Shown here one piece after another: positions 22,056 to 33,678 of a stretch of 64,000 nt of DNA (within the stretch, counting starts at the first letter, position 1; each line of letters opens with the position of its first letter). The position numbers and the translations under genes are program-made. This DNA is from Mesostigma viride. Taxonomy: Eukaryota > Streptophyta > Mesostigmatophyceae > Mesostigmatales > Mesostigmataceae. The stretch lies in contig RPFO01000089.1 of the NCBI GenBank assembly GCA_009746045.1, forward strand, positions 421,958 to 485,957. The letters run 5' to 3'. Below the pieces are notes generated by a model. The model was given only the letters and a program-made list of their open reading frames with translations. It did no database searches and had not been told where the DNA came from.

Positions 22056-23340
22056 CTCCGTTGGGGGGTCATGTAGCGCGTACTTCCTGCATGGACTGAT
22101 GGGGGTGGGAGCGGAGCCGCGAAAACTAGCTACTCTAACTATCTAAGCTACAAAATCATAAATAACCTATGTACTCAGTAAAGCGCTAGCTCTTCCTCCT
22201 GGGGGTTGCCGATAGGGGCTGGCGTGTGGGCCTGGACAATGGTCTGCCATCTCTTCTTGTCCTGCAGTGACGGCAGTCCAAGTAAGTAAGGACAGTACGT
22301 ACTTGCCGGCGTGTCATACGCATGCGCGGGCATGCCACGGCAGACGGCTGCCAGTCCAACTTAGCTTAGTAGAGAGATGGAGGAAATACGGTGTTCAAAC
22401 TGAAGTCCACGGGACCATGAGGTCGGCCAACAACTGATATGTGTAGTTTATGGCTGGTCTACCAAACCCTCCTGGGTTTGTCCTTTGGGCCAGGCCACGT
22501 CAGTGTATGCCGCCCTGGCTGCCAAGCTGCTGTGTGCCGGCCAGTCACAAAGAGTGGACGTGTCCACCTGACTGGTTCGGGCACTTGATGTCCTACAAAT
22601 GCTATTCTACGCTGCCTAATCTCATCGGAACTTGCGAGGTATACCCCTATTCAAAGACTCGAGTGATCTGTGCGTGGAAAACCCTACATACATTCAGGAG
22701 GGTAGGTACCTGCCTGGTTACGGTGCCGTTCAGCCGCGTGGTGGACAACGGTCTGAAAGTGCCAATAAAGGAATAATGTCTAACTCCTCCTAGCTGCAGT
22801 AATATTCACATGATGGTCCAACTTAGTGACAAGCTTCCTTATTATACCTCGTTATAATTAGTACTGTGCCAAGTTGCACCTTGGTTGGCCACCTGGTGCT
22901 CACTGAACAGTGACGTCCAAAAGCATAAAAAATGCCAATATTGCCAGTTTTATTCATAATTAATTCCACAAACAACACAACTATAATGTCTGTTTGACCT
23001 GGTTAGGGGCACTTGGGCAGACACATTGAATATAATAACATATTCAGCTCAAGTACCAAGTTGCACCCCTGATAGAGACGGGATGGCAAGAAATTATGTT
23101 GTCAACCGTCGCATACACACGGTCATTTGGAGCATTTAACAGAATAATGCAACCTTCCTTGGGTGATAGTCTCTAACTAGTGCAATAACGTCTTCTTGAT
23201 AAACCTATCAATGGACGTTGTAAGCCTTGCCAGCTCGACAGAGGAAATACGAAGGCGTAACTTGTTCAAGGGAACCGGAGAGACTCAGACTACACGCTAT
23301 CCGTGTCTCTCTCGCGCGCATATATCGTAGGTCGACGTAC
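22056..23340. other. Stretch without a recognisable gene
   Basis: A 108-codon frame at 22450-22776 (MAGLPNPPGFVLWARP...) has no motif I recognise and no paralogue here. The rest is AT-leaning unique-looking sequence with many stops. Confidence 0.4.
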
Positions 23341-23344
23341 ATTC

Positions 23345-26211
23345 ATTAACCCATTAAGAATAATAAATTACGGTGGTGAGATTGGCATGCAACATAACAT
23401 AAGGAAAACGCCGAAAAGAAGAAGAACCCTGAAGAAATAGTAATCTGACACGGACATCCAAGGATCACGCCAGCTGCACAAGGTACAACTAACTACATCA
23501 CAAAACTACGACACGCAGCAACATCGCTGCCGGCCCACCATGCAGGCCTGGGAGGGGTCTAGACCGCATGGGTCGCGACAAAGTCGGCCCGGGTGCGGTG
23601 GAATAACACATCAGCCACGGTGCGTCGGAGTGAGGGCGAGTGACAGGCGCTGCCGCCAATACACGAGAGTTACGTTAAATAGTGCCGGAACCTTTTGCCG
23701 CCTGAGGCAAATCGGGCCGGAACACTATTTTGCCCGGAATAACCACTTCCGAGCACCCAAGTTAATTCGGCCGAATTAACTTGGGTGCTCGGAAGTGGTT
23801 ATTCCGGGCAAAATAGTGTTCCGGCTCGATTTGCCTCAGGCGGCAAAAGGTTCCGGCACTATTTAACGTAACTAAAACCTGGCCTCGTGGAGGGGGGACG
23901 AAGAGCCCGAGACATCCGCCTAGGCTGCTGAGCACGCACCACTAAATGCGCCGGAGCTGCCTCAGTGAGGGTTCGAACCCCTGACCTCCAAGGTGCACAG
24001 GTTTTAGTTACGTTAAATAGTGACGGAACCTTTTGCCGCCTGAGGCAAATCGGTCCGTAACACTATTTTGCCCGGAATAACCACTTCCGAGCACCCAAGT
24101 TAATTCGGCCGAATTAACTTGGGTGCTCGGAAGTGGTTATTCCGGGCAAAATAGTGTTCCGGCCCGATTTGCCTCAGGCGGCAAAAGGTTCCGGCACTAT
24201 TTAACCTAACTAAAACCTGGCCTCGTGGAGGGTGGGTTGAATATGAGACATCCGCCTAGGCCACTGAGCACGCACCACTAAATGCGCCGGAGCTGTCCGG
24301 ATTCGAACCCCTGACCTCCAAGGTGCACAGGTTTTAGTTACGTTAAATAGTGCCGGAACCTTTTGCCGCCTGAGGCAAATCGGGCCGGAACACTATTTTG
24401 CCCGGAATAACCACTTCCGAGCACCCAAGTTAATTCGGCCGAATTAACTTGGGTGCTCGGAAGTGGTTATTCCGGGCAAAATAGTGTTCCGGCCCGATTT
24501 GCCTCAGGCGGCAAAAGGTTCCGGCACTATTTAACCTAACTAAAACCTGGCCTCGTGGAGGGGGGACGAAGAGCCCGAGACATTCGCCTAGGCTGCTGAG
24601 CACGCACCACTAAATGCGCCGGAGCTGCCTCAGTGAGGATTCGAACCCCTGACCTCCAAGGTGCACAGGTTTTAGTTACGTTAAATAGTGACGGAACCTT
24701 TTGCCGCCTGAGGCAAATCGGTCCGTAACACTATTTTGCCCGGAATAACCACTTCCGAGCACCCAAGTTAATTCGGCCGAATTAACTTGGGTGCTCGGAA
24801 GTGGTTATTCCGGGCAAAATAGTGTTCCGGCCCGATTTGCCTCAGGCGGCAAAAGGTTCCGGCACTATTTAACCTAACTACGAGGACCACGTGCGGGCAG
24901 ACCACGTACGGGGCGGTCTGACCCTCGAGGTGGAGGCGGTCTTCACGGCGCTGGCAGCACTCGTGGAAAAACTCCGCTGTCTTTGGGCCCATGGCCCCGA
25001 ACTCCTCCTCAAGGACAAAGGGGATGACCCCGGCGGTGGGGCCCCACATTGCCGTATAGGAGGCAAACTTGTCGCGCTCAGCCACAGCGGCAGCAGCGCC
25101 GGCATCCACAGCCGCCCGGAGGATGTGGCGACCGGAGAGCGGCCGAGCCACGGAGACATCGATGAGCAGGTGGCAACCCTGCCCGACGTAGTCAAGCACG
25201 GTAATGTCGGGGCGGTGGTTGGGTGAGTAGAGGGCAGCCCCATCCGCGTCCTCGCACTTGATGGTGGAGTGCATGGGGAAAGACCGACCGAGCCATAGCA
25301 CACACCACCCGGAGGATCGAGAACGGTATGGAGATAGAGGAACCAGTTCTGGTTCTGCTGGCCACCCATGCACGGGATGTAGTGCGTCCCAGTAGTATCG
25401 AGAGCAAGCCCGCAGCTGCCGCAGGACGCACCTGCCGTGATGAGAGGTTGCAGGGCGAACAGCTGGTGGCGGAGAGCGATGGCGTAAAGGGCCGGCACCT
25501 GGCAGCGTGAACAAAGGGCTCATGGGGAGAGCGCGCAGGAATGCGGCCCCCACGCTCCCCTCAAGGGAAACGGAGTGAAGCCAAGCCTTCCCCTGATCGT
25601 TCAAGCTCGCATGCAGACCCATCCAGTCGGCACAGTGTAGTATACCCGTGTAGGTCTTTTGTTGTTGTTCATGAACGCAGGCAGGGACGGACACTAGGAC
25701 TGACGACAGTGGACACGCCAGGCGTGCCCCGGGGCAGGCGACGGTGGACGGCCTGGGCGGGGCGGACGAGGTCGCAGGCCTGCTGGATCCCAAGGTAAGA
25801 ATCCTGCACAGCCTGCACAAAGGGGAAGGGGGATGGGGTGACCAAGTCGGGAATGGCGCTGACGGCGCTGGGGACCAACCGGCGGATCTCCGCCCAGGCC
25901 TGAGCAACAGAGCCGAGGAAGGCGGCGGGGGCCAGGCGGGCGGCGCGGGTGAGCCCACACCCGCCCATGCGGCAGGGGAGGGTAGCCAAGCGCATGGAGT
26001 GAGCTGGCAGGCTAGGGCCGGGCAGGAGCACCTGCAAGGCGGCCTGAATGCGCTCGTCGTGGCCTTCCGCGGCAAGCCGCACCAAGTGGGGGGGAGCGCC
26101 ACGGAGCCAGTGAACCACCCGCAGGTGGGCGCAAAACCACAGGAGGAGCCCTTTGGTCTGGGGGTCCTTGAGGCGCGCCCAAGTCTCGAGGACATGGGTG
26201 CGCTGTTCCAA
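23345..26211 (-). mobile_element. RLE-type LINE copy 2 (minus), interrupted by a palindrome array
   Basis: The coding part runs 26211 to about 24885 and the 3' untranslated part 23667 to 23345; between them sits an insertion at 23668-24879. The 3' part (for example the reverse complement of 23460-23600) matches 28020-28140 of copy 3 almost base for base. Coding motifs in several frames include LLLWFCAHLRVVHWLRGAPPHLV, LPCRMGGCGLTRAARLAPAAF, ILHCADWMGLHASL, CGSCGLALDTTGTHYIPC, RPDITVLD, HLLIDVSVARPLSGRHI and IPFVLEEEFGAMGPKTAEF. These are post-RT, zinc-finger and putative restriction-like endonuclease regions. Frame changes occur throughout. Confidence 0.75.
23668..24879. repeat. Array of four 206-bp near-perfect palindromes with three tRNA-motif spacers
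   Basis: Palindromes P1 23668-23873, P2 24006-24211, P3 24336-24541 and P4 24674-24879 each have 103-bp arms meeting at AATTCGG|CCGAATT. Spacers of 132, 124 and 132 bp lie between them. Each spacer is bounded by TAAAACCTG and CAGGTTTTA and holds GGTTCGAACCCC or GATTCGAACCCC, a tRNA T-arm-like motif. The array is flanked by ACGAG (23663-23667 and 24880-24884). The intact site in the paralogous LINE at 27.9 kb has it once, so the whole block behaves as one insertion. P1/P3 and P2/P4 share variants, as do S1/S3, implying a 668-bp higher-order unit. Confidence 0.9.
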
Positions 26212-26759
26212 GTACGGTGGCCCGGAGCTCCTCTTCGACGTACATTCTCACAATCCATGTGCTGTTCAACTTCTCGACTAATCATGGCGGGATTCCCAAA
26301 AATAATCCGCTCGGCACTGTCCGCACGAGGTTGTGAACCCGCGCCGCACATGCACGCGCTAGGTTCTAAGATGTATAGCCTCGAGCTATTACTAGCAAAG
26401 GATGTTGGCCATTGAATAAGTAATTGGCCAATAAAAAGTAAATGGCGCAAAGTTGTATAGCCTTTTGCCTTTTATCGGCCGATTACTAGTTTTTCCTGCC
26501 TGCTCCTGGCCGGCGACAAGGCGGTCTCCATGAAGCTCAACTGGCCGGGGAATGGCTGCTTCAAGAACCAGAGGTTTACTTGAAAGGCAGTCATCATAAT
26601 TGCGCAGCTATACCTGCGCTGCAACGCCCAGGACTTAACCAGGGTTGGGCGTAAATGGCTTTGGGGGTGAAGTAAACTGTAAATTAAATGTAGATTAAAC
26701 GTCAAAAAGCCCGGGACGTAAATTAACACTTAAATTTAAGTCTGGACTTATAAATCAAA

Positions 26760-26890
26760 TTTAAAAGGGCGTGGTTTAAAAGGACGTGCGCCGGCCGAAT
26801 TTTTTTGGCGCCAAAAATTCGCGGGTACCGCCGACAAGTGAAAAGTGGTGGGTGCCTGATGTCCGAGTGCACGCAAGGGCGATGGCGGTC
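26760..26890 (+). repeat. Second copy of the GGCGCC-palindrome repeat
   Basis: This matches the reverse complement of 395-540. The palindrome (T)nGGCGCC(A)n lies at about 26801-26816, downstream of an AT-rich TTTAAAAGGG region and upstream of an ATG at 26881. Its position suggests a promoter-proximal element, but no transcript evidence exists in sequence. Confidence 0.5.
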
Positions 26891-27163
26891 ATGCGAGCTG
26901 AGCGTTCTCTCGAAAATAAATGCATTGCGCTCCTGCGAGCTTGGCAAAATGGAACGCAGTATGCCGGCTATGATCTAGATGATTTGCTCAGGCGGGAGAA
27001 ACTTGAGACGATGAAGCCAGCCAGCAAGAAATACACCCCCCCTCGACCCGGACCCGACTACATATTCGCGACATGCGCTCCCGGAGATATCGCCCGAGAG
27101 GGGAGGAGGTCAAGCACCCCCTCTCCCCCCCCCAGCCACTTGTGGGGAACCCCCCGGGGCTAG
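26881..27163 (+). CDS. Short unrecognised ORF downstream of the E2F-like palindrome
   Basis: From ATG 26881 the frame encodes MAVMRAERSLENKCIALL then RAWQNGTQYAGYDLDDLLRR, an ordinary-looking soluble, charged, probably helical segment. It then turns into low-complexity Pro/Ser from about 27100 and stops at 27163. It may be the first exon of a gene or the start of a gag-like ORF cut by the C-rich tract. I recognise no family. An upstream in-frame ATG at 26786 is less likely because it would translate the palindrome. Confidence 0.35.
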
Positions 27164-27345
27164 GGGGTCAGGCACCCCCCACCCCCACCCCCCGCCCCCC
27201 ATTTGTTGCCACCCCTGCGGGGTCCACGCCTCCACGTACGGGGGGGCGGGGGGGTAAGGAAGGCTTGCCCCCCAGGCCGGCCCAGGCCCCCCCTCCCCGC
27301 CTCCTCCCCCCCCCCCTCGCCCGACGTCGACCAAGGTTAACAAAT
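27105..27345. repeat. C-rich low-complexity tract
   Basis: This is a run of C/CCA/CCCCA-rich sequence with no gene, G-rich on the minus strand and therefore able to form G-quadruplexes in principle. It separates the short ORF from RLE-LINE copy 3. Confidence 0.7.
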
Positions 27346-27356
27346 TATGGTAATGA

Positions 27357-28260
27357 CCATATTATTATGGTCACGGCGGGTGCGTCCTGCGGCAGCTGCG
27401 GGCTTGCTCTCGATTACTGCTGGGACGCACTACATTGCGCGCATGGGTGGCCAGCAGAACCATGCAGAACTGGTTCCTCTATCTCAGTCCATGCCGCTCT
27501 CCTCCGGGTGGTGTGTGCTATGGCTCGGTCGGTCTTTCCCCATGCACTCCACCATCAAGTGCGAGGACGCCGATGGGGCTGCCCTCTACTCACCCAACCG
27601 TCCGCCCTGACATTACCGTGCTTGACTACGACGGGCAGGGTTGCCACCTGCTCATCGATGTCTCCGTGGCTCGGCCGCTCTCCGGTCGCCACATCCTCCG
27701 GGCGGCTGTGGATGCCGGCGCTGCTGCCGCTGTGGCTGAGCGCGACAAGTTTGCCTCCTACACGGCAGTGTGGGGCCCCACCGGGTCATCCCCTTTGTCC
27801 TTGAGGAGTTCGGGGCCATGGGCCCAAAGACAGCGGAGTTTTTCCACGAGTGCTGCCAGCGCCGTGAAGACTGCCTCCACCTCGAGGGTCAGACCGCCCC
27901 GTACGTGGTCTGCCCGCACGTACGTGGTCCTCGTATTGGCGGCAGCGCCTGTCACTCGCCCTCACTCGCAGATGTGGTTGATGTGGCTCCAGCCTCGTGG
28001 CTGATGTGTTATTCCACCGCACCCGGGCCGACTTTGTCGCGACCCATGCGGTCTAGACCCCTCCCAGGCCTGCATGGTGGGCCGGCAGCGATGTTGCTGC
28101 GTGTCGTAGTTTTGTGATGTAGTTAGTTGTACCTTGTGCAGCTGGCGTGATCCTTGGATGTCCGTGTCAGATTACTATTTCTTCAGGGTTCTTCTTCTTT
28201 TCGGCGTTTTCCTTATGTTGCATGCCAATCTCACCTCCGTAATTTATCATTCTCAATGAA
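27357..28260 (+). mobile_element. RLE-type LINE copy 3 (plus), 5'-truncated
   Basis: It begins at the zinc-finger-like region (CGSCGLALD) and continues in shifting frames through RPDITVLDYDGQGCHLLIDVSV and ERDKFASYTAVWGP, then EEFGAMGPKTAEFFHECCQ. The 3' untranslated part runs to about 28250. It is the inverted counterpart of copy 2 and preserves the empty site (GGTCCTCGTATTGGCGGC) where copy 2 carries the palindrome array. Several one-base frameshifts make it non-functional. Confidence 0.75.
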
Positions 28261-28349
28261 AGTATATTATTATACAATATATTGCATTAGAAGTCTTGGG
28301 AAAAATCTCGGTGGCAAAGCCTGGGCGGGAAAAAATAGGCGGGAAGGTT

Positions 28350-28500
28350 AATGGGCCCCAGGGGGGGGGGGTAGGGCGGGGGTACCGGGGTAGGGCGGGG
28401 GGGGGCGGACCCCCGCCCCCCCCCCCCCACACACACACTCATAAATTGTCGGGGGTGGGGGGTTCGGACCCCCCTCCCCCACCCCCACCCCCTGTAGGCC
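28350..28500. repeat. G- and C-rich low-complexity tract
   Basis: Long G runs (28361-28410) switch to C and CA runs (28410-28440), then mixed GGGG/CCCC sequence. There is no coding content; translated ORFs across it are proline/glycine artefacts. Confidence 0.7.
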
Positions 28501-28660
28501 ATGCAATGGCACCCCCCTGGGGTTTGGGCGATATCAGACTCCGGGAGTGTCCGACGCGAAAAGTCTGTTGCGAAGTGGTGATATTTCTTGTCAATTGGGA
28601 GTTAGTAGGTACTTGCAAACTTGATGAAACTCAGTTGCGGTTTGACCCGGCCTGCATGGT

Positions 28661-31600
28661 TTGGCAGGAGAAATCGGTGCGGGACGAGGTGGGATGTCTG
28701 GCCGCCTGGCTTTCCAGACGATGACACACACCTTCCTCATGCGCCTAGCGCCACTGCCAGCTCGAGAAGCGCACAACACGTCTTTAATTTACAATACGAG
28801 TGGTGGGACTGGCGGGTCGTACCCTTGGAACATGTCCCCGGCACCTTTACCGGCACAGCTTTCAGCAAAGCCGCAGGGCATCGGGAAACGTTTTGGAAAC
28901 GAATGTTACATGCATTTCTACCCCACGGTTTTTGCATTGAAGGCAAAAGCTTCAATTAAGCTCGGTCTCGCCGCCGCCCGCCTCCCCGTCAACCCCCGTC
29001 CCCGCCCTCTTATGTTCATCCGTGCCTGGCGTCTGAAGCATAATCTCCACCCATATCGCCCATATCCCCACACACAGCGCCGCCCCTGCCCCTCCATGCA
29101 CCTTCCACACATGTGTCCCCCGCTCCTTCCCTTTACTCCACCAGTCTCCGCTGCCTACGTCACATGTCTCGGCTTATGCAACGCGGCAACTTTCATGCAT
29201 CCTATCTCGAAGCCTGCACGCAGCTTGAAGAAGCTTACCAGCTTACACATTGCCTGGGCATCGGGTCGAGCCGGCTCCCCAGCTGATCTGCAAGTCCCCC
29301 GCTCCCATGCCACTAGTCTGCGAGGACTTCTCTCACGTATCATCCGGCACCGTGTCAATGGGAATGCAGATGCACTGCGCACGTACGCGTCGTTTACTGA
29401 TCTCATCTTTCATTCATCATGCGATGGATCAGCTGTGTTTGCCCCACATAATTTCTGCATTTGCCGCAAGTGCAGGCTGCGATGCCGCTCGTGGTGCACA
29501 ACACTTTCGGCACTCCCATTGCCGCCTGGCATTACTCTCCCACCTTGGGACAAACGGTTTTCAGCAACGGGAAGGTCAGCCGCGATACAACGCCCCCCGA
29601 GCTGGCCACTATCTTGGCAGGGCCCTGCCCCTGCCATCAACAACGGTATTAATTTTAAGTACCTTGATCCCACCTCACAGCACGTGATGACCGCTGACCT
29701 CAGCATCCTGCGGAGCCACACGCTTGTAGACCTTTTTGCCAAAGGCACCAAGTTTCGGCCGTGGGTCCAGCGCACGTGTGCCAAAGAGGTGAATGCTGCC
29801 ACTGCTCTCAACATCACTGCGCAAATTCTGCAATGCCATTTGCACCGACCTACAGCTTGCTCCCCTTGCCATGGACCCGTGGTTTAGCGCCGTCATTCAC
29901 GAATGCAATGCGCGTCTCACAAGGCTCGATTACCGTCTCCGGCAGGTCCACCGCACCACCTGGCTCAACACCACAGATAAAGCACTTCTTGACCACTTCA
30001 AGCAGGACTTTATCATCACGTGTGTTGACAAGAGTGCCAACAACTTTGCTTTTATCTGCAAGAAGCACTGACTTGCTACTTTGAAACACGAGTTGGTGTC
30101 CAGCCCCGGGCCTACCTATGCCTTCAGCGTGCACAGTCCACCGCCAGTATCACTGCTGCTCATCGGGCTTTTCTGCACAGCCAGAACATTGTTGCTCGGG
30201 CATTCCTTAAGCGGCAGCAACACGCCACCACCACTACGTTCCCATATCTATATGTCACTCTTAAGCTGCACAAAAATCCTGTTGCTTTGCGCACCATTGC
30301 TGCATCCCATTCCACCCCACTGACTGATGCCTCTATCGAAACTCATCTGCCATGCTTTGAATGCTCTTCTCCCCGAAGCAAATGCATTATGGGTGGAGGT
30401 GCTGTCGAATGCCGGGTATGAATGCGCTGGTAGTTGGATCGTCATAGACTCAGCCCAAGTACGCCTACGCCTTGCCGCCCTTAGCCGTTCTAAGACAGCA
30501 GCAGAGAAGCGTATACCTATGCCCATAGCCACCTATGATTTCACCACTCTATGTACCACACTAGATTTGCACGATTTGAAAGCTCGTTTAGATAGCCTCC
30601 TTACTCGTCTGTATGCACGTAGGCCTCACGGGCGCAACCACCTGCACGTGCGCGTTTCTCAGACCAAGCCTATGGCAACGTGGCTCTCAGGGACTGCGGC
30701 AGGTGCTATTGTGCGGGATGCTTATAAACAGTATCACGAAGGCTGACCTTGTTCATGGGATCTCTTATCTTGTTGATAACACCTAAATTTGTTTTGCGGG
30801 CAATGTATACCAACAAGCTATCGGCATCCCTATGGGCACTAACTGTGCCGGGCTCCTTGCAAACCTCTATCTACATATACACTTATGAACTTGCATTCAT
30901 GGATAATCTCACTGCCTCAAACGATGAGGTTCTCATCACGCGTTTTATCGGACACACATGTCGATACATTGACGATGTCATTGCTTTCGACAACCCTGAT
31001 TTCGCAACCCATTTGTATATCACCGCTGGTCTGCCTGGCATCTACCCGCAAGCGTCCCTCACATTAAAGCTCACGTCGGAGGACACTCATTGCAATTTAT
31101 ACCTCGATCTTGACATTATACCCATAACAAGAAGGGCTGGCGTACGGCTGTCTATGATGAGCGCAAGGATCCTAAATATCAGCAAATTCCTTTTTTCGCT
31201 ACCCCGATATTCACAGTCTCCTTTCCCACACAGCAAAATATGGTGTTGTTCTTAGTCAGTTGCATCGTTTTTCCCGTCTTTGTTCTTATCGTATCGATTT
31301 CATCACGACTCTTGTTGAACTCTTGCATCGTTTGTTGGTCAAAGACTATGACCAAGACATTATGCTCCGTCAAGTCCGGTGTTTTTTGCAACGTCACCCA
31401 CATCTGTTCGGTGCTGCCCCTTGGCACAAGCTCTACAAACAGGTCGTGGACCGGCTGGATCGCGTATGTAGTATCTCCGCACATCTGAACCCTGTGATGC
31501 CAGATCTCCTCTGCGGCCGTTCCGACCTTGGCACTGGATTCGTTGTCCACATCGTCGCGTCGCTGCAGCAACACGATGTTTTCTGGCATACGCGGGCTTT

Positions 31601-31694
31601 TGGTTCCCGCCGCACATTTGAAAGTGCTGTCCTCCGGATTTTTGCCTTTGCACCGTGTGCAGTTCTTGGACGTTTGGAATCATGGCATGGCTAA
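28661..31694 (+). pseudogene. Penelope-like reverse transcriptase relic
   Basis: A reverse transcriptase can be traced over 3 kb through at least five frame changes. From 28661 a 408-codon frame ends at 29887 and includes HVMTADLSILRSHTLVDLF and AKGTKFRPW. Then FIITCVDKSANNFAFICKKH (about 30010-30070), YVTLKLHKNPVALRTIAAS (about 30245-30310), ATYDFTTLCTTLDLHDLKAR (RT motif A, about 30530), a GIPMGTNCAGLLANLY-type motif B split over frames (about 30820), RYIDDVIAF (catalytic YIDD, about 30962) and YDERKDPKYQQIPFF (about 31160). The KLHKNP and RYIDD combination is typical of Penelope-like RTs rather than LTR elements. A GIY-YIG nuclease is not evident. The copy is dead. Confidence 0.6.
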
Positions 31695-32241
31695 CATAAT
31701 GACGTACCGACTAGCTAGACCTTTTCAGTGGTTTTCCATTTGCGGGTATTTCCTCGTAAATGGTGGGAGAGCGATCGCAGCAATGGTGCTCACCACTAGA
31801 CACTCCCGGCCAGTCAGGCTCGAAACACACGCCCTGATCAAGCAAGCTGTTTCCGGCCCCACCATCTAGGTCATCTAGTCGCTCTACACGTTTACAAGCC
31901 AGCCATAATTTCATTGCACAAGGCTACATATTTCCATCCCCATTCATATTCATCATCCTGAACGACTCGAACACGCGGACAATATAACGGCAGGCTCGAG
32001 CTACCATGGTCTGGGTTCTCCCGATTTCTGGCCTGCGCTGGTTGTCTCCTTGATACAAGAGCTAGAGCGTGGCATCTCAGCAGAGAGCAGCTCTCTGCAT
32101 GGGCACAGCATAACTAAATGAAGCTAGGCATCATCTAGAGTGTGGCACATCATAGGCACACATGTACATGGCTAAATAATGCTCGTGGATCAGCAGGTAT
32201 AGTGCCTGTAGGAGGCGTACATGTACATGGCCACGGTCTAT
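31695..32241. other. Stretch without a recognisable gene
   Basis: No ORF with recognisable motifs occurs here. It contains a repeated GGCACATCATAGG/ACATGTACATGGC pair (32139-32180 and 32216-32235) and otherwise looks like spacer between two retroelement relics. Confidence 0.5.
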
Positions 32242-33678
32242 CTATTCTACATTACTACTGCTGTATTCCCCTAAGCTGCATGGGGCGTCTGGAGTCGCTG
32301 GGGCCGCGGGGGTCGCATGCCAGGGCTTGTGGCCGACGTAGATGGCCGCCCCCTTCCAGTACACCGGCTGCCCCGCCTTGGTCTGCCGGAGTTGGAGGTA
32401 TAGGTCGGCCATAGCTCCCGTCGCCGTTGTTGCTGCGCCAGGGTCAAGTCGTCGTCAAGGGTGAAGTGAGTTTTCTCGAGCCGCTTGCGGCGTCTGAGAA
32501 ACGAAATCTTGTCCGCCGGGTGAGAAGGAGCGGGGGCACCCCTGCCTTATACCCCGCGCGCGGGGAAGGCGGTGGGCGACCAGCTCGATCTCACCATTAA
32601 GGCGGGCCCATGCGACCAAGAATTTCTCTCTCAAACGCACGTGCAAGCTTCTCGGAATTCTCACCTTCATCCATGTCGAAGTGCTTGACGATGACGTTGA
32701 GGCTGCGCTTGGCGAGCTCGGCCTCCTCGCGGAGGTCGAGCGTCTGCTGCTGGAGCTGTGCTGCGACGCCGGAGGTGGTGGAGGTGGTGTGCTGCTTAAG
32801 CATGTCCGCCCAGGTCGGGATGGGAGGAGCATCGCCAGCCAGGCCAGCTGGGGCGGGCTTGGTGGCAATGTCCTTCACCGCCTGGGCGGTGAGGCCTGCG
32901 GTGTTTTGCAGGACCTCGATGGCGATGGCATTGTCCTTAAGGTGCTGGTCGATGTCGCGGACCTGGGCGGTGATGGAGGCGGTGGAGGCGGAGGGGGGGG
33001 GGGGGCGGAGGCGAGGAGGGTGGCGGTGGCGGTGGGGATGGTGGGGAGCTCAGCAGCCAGCGTGCGACCCACAGCTGCCACATCTGCAGCTAGGGGCGTC
33101 ACGTACGTGCTGTGAGATGGCTTCGTGGAGGTGGAGGAGGAGGGTGGATTCGGTCAAGGGGATGGGTTTATTCCAGAGGTCCGCAGAAGCACGCTGAAGG
33201 ATGGAAAAGAGGGCGGCAAGCTGAAGGCGCGGTCACGACCAGCCAGACAGGTCAGGTGCGCGGGGCTGAAACTGGCAGTAATACTGGCTGCGGAAGCATT
33301 TGTGGCGTTGAAGGCACTGGCACAGGTCAAGAAGGGCCGGAGGCGTACGACCCATAAAACAGGAGCTCCAGTATCAGGATGTGTGGCCAGTCGAAATAGC
33401 TGGGTCTGTTGACGTCGAAGGAGGAAAATAACCCGGGCGTCAACGTCAAAGTCGTACTCAGACCAGCTAGGTTCGGTTGGGCGGCTGCGTTTGGGCTCAG
33501 GCGAGGCTGAAGGCGAGGCATGAAGCCCGGGAAGGTGCTGGGCGACCACCAGTGCGCGACTAGTGTCACCGCTGCCTGCCGGACTTGAGGGCGAAGCTGC
33601 AGCTGGAGCTGCAGACGTATTTTCATGGCCTAGCGCAGCCGCCAGGCTGCGTTGCGTCGAGGAGCGTTTGCTCGTCAT
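32242..33678 (-). pseudogene. LINE ORF1-like protein, frameshifted
   Basis: From 33678 the frame begins MTSKRSSTQRSLAAALG with a Ser/Pro/Ala-rich N-terminus, then FDVDARVIFLLRRQQTQ. After frame changes it passes a poly-proline run (32990-33004), then WADMLKQHTTSTTSGVAAQL, LREEAELAKRSLNVIVKHFD and MDEGENSEKLARAFEREI, an ORF1-type coiled coil followed by RRM-like sequence. It continues with an LNGEIELVAHRLPR-like strand, ISFLRRRKRLEKTHFTLDDD and LTLAQQQRRRELWPTY, ending KGAAIYVGHKPWHA and stopping at 32242. The FxLDDDLTxAQQxRRxxLWP pattern is characteristic of L1-clade ORF1 proteins. No RT follows downstream. At least three frameshifts make it a relic. Confidence 0.6.

Noticed and set aside
24300-24335. 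Possible tRNA genes in the palindrome-array spacers
   Set aside because: Only a T-arm-like stretch is present. There is no A box, D arm or acceptor stem, and the motif is repeated in every spacer.
26012-26269. Many long proline/arginine-rich frames on both strands at 25-28 kb
   Set aside because: These are alternative frames of GC-rich LINE fragments. The recognisable LINE motifs lie in other frames of the same DNA.
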